Assembly (NCBI GenBank): GCA_947071365.1
Contig: CAMTFT010000018.1
Span: forward strand, 1 to 11,541
Direction: 5' to 3'
Source: an uncultured bacterium
GTDB lineage: Bacteria > Bacillota > Clostridia > Lachnospirales > Lachnospiraceae
DNA length: 11,541 nt
This document shows, one piece after another, positions 6,838 through 11,541 of the stretch (position 1 is the stretch's first letter; every line of letters starts with the position of its first letter). The translations under genes were made by a program, and so were the position numbers. The notes beneath the pieces are model-generated. The model saw only the letters and a list, made by a program, of their open reading frames with translations, made no database searches and had not been told where the DNA came from.

Positions 6838-7718
6838 TGGGCGAACAGAAGCAGGAAGCGGCAGTACACGAATGCAACTGCCATAAGAATTACACATTGG
6901 ATACGTTGATTCCGAAGATCGGCGTCATCACTGACATCCGCCAGGAAACGCCGGATGTAAAGACGTTCCGGGTGAACGCTCCGGAGGGCGGCAAGCTTTT
7001 TGAACATATGCCGGGACAGTGCGCCATGGTCTGTGCGCCGGGCGTCAGCGAGGGAATGTTTTCCATCACGTCTTCGCCTACGAATAAAGAATATCAGGAA
7101 TTCAGCATCAAAAAATGCGGGATGCTGACGGATTATCTTCACAGCCTTCAGGTGGGAGATGAGATCACGGTCCGCGGGCCGTACGGCAATTATTTCCCGG
7201 TGGAGACAGAATTAAAGGGCAAGAACCTGCTTTTCATCGCAGGAGGTATCGGCCTTGCGCCGCTTCGTTCCGTGATCAATTACGTGCTGGACAACAGGGA
7301 GAATTACGGGACTGTGGATATCCTGTACGGTTCCCGTTCCGCGGACGATCTGGTGAAGCTGCAGGAAATACAGGAAGTCTGGATGAAGGCGGAAGGTGTC
7401 AATGTATATCTGACCATTGACCGTGAGCAGGAAGGCTGGGACGGCCATGTGGGCTTTGTTCCGTCTTACTTAAAAGAGATCGGTTTTACTACGGATAAGG
7501 TGGCTCTGGTGTGCGGACCGCCTATCATGATCAAGTTTGTACTGGCAGGACTTGGGGAGCTTGGTTTTACCCGGGAACAGGTATATACCACGCTGGAGCT
7601 GCGCATGAAGTGCGGAATCGGAAAATGCGGCCGGTGCAATGTCGGTTCCAAGTACGTCTGCAAGGACGGGCCGGTATTCCGTTTTGACGAGCTTGACGAA
7701 TTACCCAGTGAGTATTAA
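6837..7718 (+). CDS. flxA: NAD(P)H:flavin oxidoreductase subunit, FlxA / AsrB-like
   Basis: The protein has 293 residues and is an FNR-family FAD and NAD(P) binding subunit with a C-terminal [2Fe-2S] centre, as in FlxA, AsrB and sulfhydrogenase gamma. A beta-barrel FAD domain carries MFSITSSP near residues 74-81, a nucleotide motif AGGIGLAPLRS starts at 135, CGPP lies near 225, and the cluster ligands are Cys259, Cys264, Cys267 and Cys275 (CGIGKCGRC then C). It should accept hydride from NADH or NADPH; I cannot tell which from the sequence. The ATG at 6837 overlaps the previous stop as TGATG, with AGGAGG at 6822-6827 nine bases before it; a GTG one codon earlier (6834) is possible. Two extra cysteines (13 and 15) lie near the N-terminus. 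This is the likely electron entry point of the gene set. Confidence 0.87.
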   Translation: MGEQKQEAAVHECNCHKNYTLDTLIPKIGVITDIRQETPDVKTFRVNAPEGGKLFEHMPGQCAMVCAPGVSEGMFSITSSPTNKEYQEFSIKKCGMLTDYLHSLQVGDEITVRGPYGNYFPVETELKGKNLLFIAGGIGLAPLRSVINYVLDNRENYGTVDILYGSRSADDLVKLQEIQEVWMKAEGVNVYLTIDREQEGWDGHVGFVPSYLKEIGFTTDKVALVCGPPIMIKFVLAGLGELGFTREQVYTTLELRMKCGIGKCGRCNVGSKYVCKDGPVFRFDELDELPSEY

Positions 7719-7735
7719 GAAAGGACGGACAGATT

Positions 7736-8410
7736 ATGGAACAGATGGTGAATGTATATTTTTTCGGTAAAAAATACAGCGTACCGGCGGAGCTGACCAT
7801 TATGACGGCAATGGAATATGCCGGATATACCCTGAAAAGAGGCTGCGGCTGCCGCCACGGCTTCTGCGGCGCATGTGCGACGATTTACAGGATCAAGGGA
7901 AAGAATGAACTGAAAACGTGTCTGGCCTGTCAGACTCAGGTGCAGGAGGGCATGTATGTGGCGAGCATTCCGTTCTTCCCGACGGATAAGAGAACGTACG
8001 ATATCAATGAGATCAAGCCGAATCAGCAGATCATGATGGAGTTGTACCCGGAGATCTACAGTTGTATCGGCTGCAACGCATGTACGAAGGCGTGTACGCA
8101 GGATCTGAATGTTATGCAGTACATCGCTTATGCCCAGAGAGGCGAGCTGGAAAAATGCGCGGAGGAATCCTTTGACTGTATCAGTTGCGGCTGCTGCAGC
8201 GTAAGATGCCCGGCGGAGATCTCTCATCCGATGGTGGGTCTTCTGGCAAGACGTCTTACCGGAAAGTACATCGCGCCGGAATCAGAGCATCTGAATCACT
8301 GTGTGGAGGAGATCCACGCAGGCGCTTACGATGATCTGATCGAGCAGATCATGCAGAAGCCGATTACGGAGATGCAGGAACTTTACAACAACAGAGAGAT
8401 TGAGAAATAA
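7736..8410 (+). CDS. frdB: FrdB/SdhB-like iron-sulfur protein
   Basis: The protein has 224 residues and resembles the iron-sulfur subunit of fumarate reductase. An N-terminal plant-type [2Fe-2S] domain has ligands Cys39, Cys44, Cys47 and Cys62 (CRHGFCGAC then C), with extra Cys37 and Cys65. The C-terminal helical domain has Cys110/113/116/120 and Cys148/151/154/158-Pro, plus Cys153. Conventional FrdB has one [4Fe-4S] and one [3Fe-4S] cluster; here both motifs have four cysteines, so two [4Fe-4S] clusters are predicted. It lies 12 bases before the flavoprotein gene, so it is its probable electron donor. It lacks the C-terminal CCG domains of methanogen thiol:fumarate reductase TfrB; that function is encoded separately as hdrB. 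AAAGGA at 7720-7725 precedes the ATG by 10 bases. Confidence 0.82.
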   Translation: MEQMVNVYFFGKKYSVPAELTIMTAMEYAGYTLKRGCGCRHGFCGACATIYRIKGKNELKTCLACQTQVQEGMYVASIPFFPTDKRTYDINEIKPNQQIMMELYPEIYSCIGCNACTKACTQDLNVMQYIAYAQRGELEKCAEESFDCISCGCCSVRCPAEISHPMVGLLARRLTGKYIAPESEHLNHCVEEIHAGAYDDLIEQIMQKPITEMQELYNNREIEK

Positions 8411-8422
8411 GGAGGGATATTC

Positions 8423-10024
8423 ATGTTTACACCAGAAATGCTCGAGTCTGTAAAAAAAGTAGAAGCTACGAGAGCAGAACGTATGAAGACAGAACCACGG
8501 CGTATGACGGCGGACGAAAAGGATGCCCTTCTGAAAGCATACCATCCTGATTACAGGGAAGACGGATTCGCAGAAATCAAGATCGGGCCGAATAAGGGCC
8601 AGAAGGTGCCGAGTGAGCTGGGACACCTCCTTCACTCCAACAGCCGTCTTCTGAATGTGGATATCGACCTGAATAAGGTGGATTACGATGTGGATGTGCT
8701 GGTCATCGGCGGCGGCGGCGCGGGAGCATCCGCGGCCATCGAGGCTCATGAGGCCGGAGCGAACGTCATGATCGTGACGAAGCTTCGTATCGGTGATGCC
8801 AATACCATGATGGCAGAGGGCGGCATTCAGGCTGCTGACAAGGAAAATGATTCCCCGGTACAACATTATCTTGACGCCTTTGGCGGCGGTCATTTTGCCG
8901 CAAGGCCGGAGCTTTTGAGAAGGCTCGTTATGGAGGCTCCCGATGCGATCCAGTGGCTGAATAAGCTGGGAGTCATGTTTGACAAGGACGCGGACGGCAG
9001 GATGGTGACGACCCACGGCGGCGGAACCTCCAGAAAGAGAATGCATGCCTGCAAGGATTATTCCGGTGCGGAGATCATGCGTACACTGCGGGACGAGGTG
9101 CTGAACCGTCAGATTCCGGTGGTGGAATTTACCTCCGCTGTAGAGCTGATCAAGGATGACAGAGGACTGGTGGCAGGAGCCGTCCTGCTGAATATGGAGA
9201 CAGATGATTATCTCGTGGCAAGGGCAAAGACAGTCATCATTGCGACGGGAGGAGCCGGACGGCTGCATTACCAGAATTTCCCGACCTCCAATCACTACGG
9301 GGCAACGGCGGACGGACTGATCCTCGGATACCGCGCAGGCGCGCCGCTGCTGTATCAGGATACGATCCAGTATCACCCGACAGGCGTGGCATATCCGTCA
9401 CAGATTTTCGGTGCGCTCGTTACGGAGAAGGTGCGTTCTCTGGGCGCTATGCTGGTCAATGCGGAAGGCGAAGCGTTTATGCATCCGCTGGAGACCCGTG
9501 ACGTATCTGCGGCATCTATTATCCGCGAGTGTTCTGACCGCGGCAAAGGCGTGACGACACCGCTTGGAAGCGGCGTATGGCTGGACACCCCGATGATCGA
9601 GCTCATCGGCGGTGAGGGAACGATTGAGAAGCGTATTCCGGCGATGCTGCGTATGTATATGAACTACGATATCGATATGAGAAAATTGCCGATCCTCGTA
9701 TATCCGACGCTTCATTACCAGAATGGCGGGCTGGAGATCGGCGGCGACGGTTTCACAAAGGTGATCGACAACCTGTTGGTGGCAGGAGAGGCTGTAGGAG
9801 GAATCCACGGCAGAAACCGTCTGATGGGCAATTCTCTGCTGGATATCATCGTATTTGGCCGCAACGCAGGTAAGGCTGCGGCAGCAAAAGCAAAGAACGT
9901 GGAGCTTGGCACACCGTCCCTGAAGCATATCGAGGATTATGCGAAGGAGCTGGAGAAGGCGGGCGTGAAGTCAGACGATGTTTCGCCGCTGCTGCTGCCG
10001 AAGTACGCGAGACACGGGCGGTAA
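8423..10024 (+). CDS. frdA: Fumarate reductase-type flavoprotein subunit
   Basis: The protein has 533 residues in the FrdA/SdhA/NadB family, and probably reduces fumarate to succinate. The FAD motif GGGGAG is at 96-101 and AEGGIQAA near 131-138. Dicarboxylate-site residues are all present by motif: His318 (HPTG), Glu336 (VTE), Arg359 (ETRDVS, the proton-donor Arg of the family), His431 (LHYQNGG) and Arg466 (NRLMGNS). Where FrdA/SdhA has the FAD-linking His, this protein has Asn127 (DANTMMAEGG), so FAD is likely noncovalent. There are about 90 residues before the Rossmann fold, and only 67 after Arg466, too few for the usual C-terminal helical domain. No FrdC/FrdD or SdhC/SdhD gene follows. 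GGAGGG at 8411-8416 sets the ATG. L-aspartate oxidase is the main alternative, but no nadA or nadC is present and fumarase genes follow, so fumarate is the better guess; another enoate remains possible. Confidence 0.83.
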   Translation: MFTPEMLESVKKVEATRAERMKTEPRRMTADEKDALLKAYHPDYREDGFAEIKIGPNKGQKVPSELGHLLHSNSRLLNVDIDLNKVDYDVDVLVIGGGGAGASAAIEAHEAGANVMIVTKLRIGDANTMMAEGGIQAADKENDSPVQHYLDAFGGGHFAARPELLRRLVMEAPDAIQWLNKLGVMFDKDADGRMVTTHGGGTSRKRMHACKDYSGAEIMRTLRDEVLNRQIPVVEFTSAVELIKDDRGLVAGAVLLNMETDDYLVARAKTVIIATGGAGRLHYQNFPTSNHYGATADGLILGYRAGAPLLYQDTIQYHPTGVAYPSQIFGALVTEKVRSLGAMLVNAEGEAFMHPLETRDVSAASIIRECSDRGKGVTTPLGSGVWLDTPMIELIGGEGTIEKRIPAMLRMYMNYDIDMRKLPILVYPTLHYQNGGLEIGGDGFTKVIDNLLVAGEAVGGIHGRNRLMGNSLLDIIVFGRNAGKAAAAKAKNVELGTPSLKHIEDYAKELEKAGVKSDDVSPLLLPKYARHGR

Positions 10025-10066
10025 GATAGCCTCAAGTGATAACTGCAAGTGTGAGATAGAAAGCAG

Positions 10067-10093
10067 CCGCAGACGGTGCAGGGCCGTTTGCGG
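10067..10093 (+). promoter_or_regulatory. Hairpin 1 in the frdA-fumA gap
   Basis: Bases 10067-10076 pair with 10084-10093 over ten positions (nine Watson-Crick and one G-U), with a seven-base loop. It lies 42 bases after the frdA stop. No U-run follows, so it is not a standard intrinsic terminator. It may slow decay of the upstream message or mark a processing site. Confidence 0.55.
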
Positions 10094-10102
10094 GGAATAA
10101 GC

Positions 10103-10132
10103 GCTCCGGCAGGCCTGTCGGGATGCCGGAGC
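10103..10132 (+). promoter_or_regulatory. Hairpin 2 upstream of fumA
   Basis: A perfect nine-base inverted repeat, GCTCCGGCA (10103-10111) and TGCCGGAGC (10124-10132), flanks a 12-base loop. It is followed by A-rich sequence and the fumA ribosome binding site at 10141, not by a U-run. On the transcript it would sit eight bases before that site and could influence initiation. The pairing is direct; any regulatory role is inferred. Confidence 0.6.
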
Positions 10133-10140
10133 AAAACAGA

Positions 10141-10146
10141 AAGGAG
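10141..10146 (+). promoter_or_regulatory. Ribosome binding site deciding the fumA start
   Basis: AAGGAG at 10141-10146 runs into the upstream GTG at 10146, which therefore cannot be its start codon. The in-frame GTG at 10155 lies eight bases after it. The three-residue longer form is unlikely. Confidence 0.75.
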
Positions 10147-10154
10147 TGACTGCT

Positions 10155-10997
10155 GTGCGTGAAATAAATGTGAGCCAGCTTACAGACGTGATCGAGAAGC
10201 TCTGTATCGAGGCGAATGAGCATCTCCCGGAGGATGTGAAGTGTGCGATCAAAAACTGCCGCGCCTGCGAGGACGGCGAGATCGCCAAAGGAGTGCTGGA
10301 TAATATTATTGAGAATTTCGAGATTGCAGACAATGAGTGCGTGCCGATCTGCCAGGATACCGGTATGGCATGTGTATTTCTGGAGATCGGGCAGGACGTT
10401 CATCTTGTAGGTGGAAATCTTGCAGACGCTGTGGACGAGGGCGTTCGCCGGGGATATGACAGGGGATACCTGAGAAAATCCGTGGTAAAGGATCCGGTTC
10501 GCCGGGGAAATACGGGAGACAATACACCGGCCATGCTCTACACGGAGATTGTTCCGGGTGAAAACATTAAGGTGACAGTCGGCCCGAAGGGCTTCGGAAG
10601 CGAAAATATGAGTGCGATCCGTATGTTCAAGCCCTCCGCGGGACTGCAGGGCATCAAGGATTTTATCCTTGAGGTAGTGGAGAATGCCGGCCCGAATCCG
10701 TGTCCGCCGATGGTGGTGGGTGTAGGAATCGGAGGCACCTTCGATAAGGCAGCCCTTCTTGCAAAGAAGGCGTTGATGCGTCCCATCGATTCCTCTAATC
10801 CGGATGAATTTTATGCGGATCTGGAAGAAGAAATGCTGGAGAAGATCAACCAGCTCGGCATCGGGCCTCAGGGCTTCGGCGGCAAAACTACGGCCATCGG
10901 CCTGAACATTGAGACGCTGCCGACACACATCGCAGGAATGCCGTGTGCAGTCAACATCAACTGCCACGTGACGCGCCACAAATCGGAGGTGATCTAG
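10155..10997 (+). CDS. fumA: Class I fumarase, alpha subunit
   Basis: The protein has 280 residues with the GTG start at 10155 and matches the N-terminal domain subunit of two-subunit, oxygen-sensitive fumarases, which hydrate fumarate to malate reversibly. Family motifs are PICQDTGMA (Cys66), GNTGDNTPAM, a conserved SEN(M)SA segment, NPCPPMVVGVGIGG (Cys183) and GFGGKTTAIG. The catalytic [4Fe-4S] cluster needs three cysteines; Cys66, Cys183 and one of Cys264 or Cys270 (CAVNINCHVTRH) fit. Its end contains GGAGGTGATC (10985-10994), a strong ribosome binding site for the beta subunit. TtdA of L-tartrate dehydratase is closely related, but the malate dehydrogenase and FrdA genes nearby favour fumarase. 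It would supply fumarate from malate for the reductase, or run in reverse. Confidence 0.88.
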   Translation: MREINVSQLTDVIEKLCIEANEHLPEDVKCAIKNCRACEDGEIAKGVLDNIIENFEIADNECVPICQDTGMACVFLEIGQDVHLVGGNLADAVDEGVRRGYDRGYLRKSVVKDPVRRGNTGDNTPAMLYTEIVPGENIKVTVGPKGFGSENMSAIRMFKPSAGLQGIKDFILEVVENAGPNPCPPMVVGVGIGGTFDKAALLAKKALMRPIDSSNPDEFYADLEEEMLEKINQLGIGPQGFGGKTTAIGLNIETLPTHIAGMPCAVNINCHVTRHKSEVI

Positions 10998-10998
10998 G

Positions 10999-11541
10999 AT
11001 GGAAAAACATATTACGCTGCCCCTTACAGAGGAACTGGCAAAAACGCTTCATGCAGGCGATTCCGTATATCTGACCGGCACGATCTATACCTCCCGTGAC
11101 GCGGGCCATAAGAGAATGTGCGAGGCGCTGGCCCGGGGAGAGGAGCTTCCCTTTGACCCGAAGGATGCCACGATCTATTACGTAGGCCCGACACCGGCGA
11201 AGCCGGGAGCAGTCATCGGCTCCGCAGGTCCGACTACCAGTGGCCGTATGGATGCGTATGCGCCCACGATGATGTCCGTAGGCGCCAGAGGTATGATCGG
11301 CAAGGGCGCCCGTCTGCCGGAGGTCGTGGACGCGATGAAGAAATACAGCGGCGTTTATTTCGGAGCCATCGGAGGCGCCGGAGCGCTTCTGGCGAAGTGC
11401 ATCAAGAGCGCGGAGCTGATCGCGTATGAAGATCTGGGCGCAGAGGCTCTTCGGAAGCTGTATGTGGAGGATATGCCGCTGGTCGTGATCATCGACAGTG
11501 AGGGAAACAATCTGTATGAGATCGGGCGGAAGGATTATCTG
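10999..11541 (+). CDS. fumB: Class I fumarase, beta subunit (cut by window end)
   Basis: The open frame runs 181 codons from the ATG at 10999 to the last base without a stop. Class I beta subunits are about this long, so only a few C-terminal residues should be missing. Family motifs are seen: GDSVYLTGTIYTSRDAGHKR near 20-39, YVGPTPAKPG, GPTTSGRMD, MIGKGARLP, GGAGALLAK and MPLVVIIDSEGN. This is the C-terminal domain of single-chain fumarases and completes the active site with the alpha subunit. The start lies one base after the fumA stop, and GGAGGTGATC ends four bases before the ATG, so the two subunits are very likely co-translated. Confidence 0.9.
   Translation, partial: MEKHITLPLTEELAKTLHAGDSVYLTGTIYTSRDAGHKRMCEALARGEELPFDPKDATIYYVGPTPAKPGAVIGSAGPTTSGRMDAYAPTMMSVGARGMIGKGARLPEVVDAMKKYSGVYFGAIGGAGALLAKCIKSAELIAYEDLGAEALRKLYVEDMPLVVIIDSEGNNLYEIGRKDYL

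Noticed and set aside
5734..7718. Anaerobic sulfite reductase AsrAB or sulfhydrogenase
   Set aside because: The two subunits resemble AsrA and AsrB, but no AsrC sirohaem subunit or NiFe hydrogenase subunits are present; position beside mvhD and hdrA fits the Flx module better.
8282..9376. 364-codon open frame on the minus strand
   Set aside because: It lies antisense to frdB and frdA, which have clear family motifs, and its translation shows no recognisable domain and unusual His/Cys-rich composition. It is a shadow frame.
8423..10024. L-aspartate oxidase (NadB)
   Set aside because: NadB shares the fold and the lack of covalent FAD, but no nadA or nadC is adjacent. A FrdB-like gene directly upstream and fumarase genes downstream favour a fumarate reductase.
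10032..10979. 315-codon open frame on the minus strand
   Set aside because: It is antisense to fumA, which has intact fumarase motifs. No good binding site or family match is seen.
1..11541. CRISPR array, tRNA, rRNA, insertion sequence or phage genes
   Set aside because: No spaced direct repeats, cloverleaf-like segments, transposase motifs or phage genes were seen; nearly all of the window is metabolic coding sequence on one strand.

Overview
The window looks like one end of an assembled contig from an anaerobic Clostridia-type Firmicute, probably of the Lachnospiraceae kind. This is judged from moderate G+C, strong GGAGG-type ribosome binding sites, tightly packed genes and the protein families; no marker gene fixes the taxon. 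The first 43 bases are not biological: they match an Illumina Nextera read-1 adapter with an i5 index, so genomic sequence starts at about base 44. Every supported gene is on the + strand.

Layout: (1) 78-1025, an LDH-fold malate dehydrogenase. (2) 1026-1156, a gap holding a long two-tier hairpin. (3) 1157-4334, hdrB-hdrC-hdrA, heterodisulfide-reductase-like subunits. (4) 4325-7718, an MvhD/FlxD-like [2Fe-2S] protein, two related FeS proteins (FlxC- and FlxB-like) and an FNR-type NAD(P)H:flavin subunit (FlxA-like); together these resemble the FlxABCD module. (5) 7736-10024, a FrdB-like FeS protein and a FrdA/SdhA-family flavoprotein. (6) 10025-10154, a gap with two hairpins. (7) 10155-11541, both subunits of a class I [4Fe-4S] fumarase, the second cut by the window end. 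There is no gene-free stretch above 300 bases.

Taken together, the products cover the reductive branch oxaloacetate -> malate -> fumarate -> succinate, with a complete set of soluble electron carriers lying between the enzymes. My main inference is that this is a soluble, flavin-based electron-bifurcating NAD(P)H:fumarate reductase. FlxA would take hydride from NAD(P)H. FlxB/C/D would pass electrons to the HdrA flavin. HdrA would split them between a low-potential acceptor (ferredoxin) and, through HdrC/HdrB and the FrdB-like protein, fumarate bound to FrdA. No membrane anchor subunit, hydrogenase or cytochrome is seen. The parts are recognisable families, but their combination with fumarate as the high-potential acceptor is the point worth testing.

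Supporting oddities are: a FrdA with Asn where canonical FrdA/SdhA has the FAD-linking His, a long N-terminal extension and little room for the usual C-terminal helical domain; a FrdB-like protein whose motifs predict two [4Fe-4S] clusters; an HdrB with all ten cluster cysteines; and two FeS subunits that look like paralogues.
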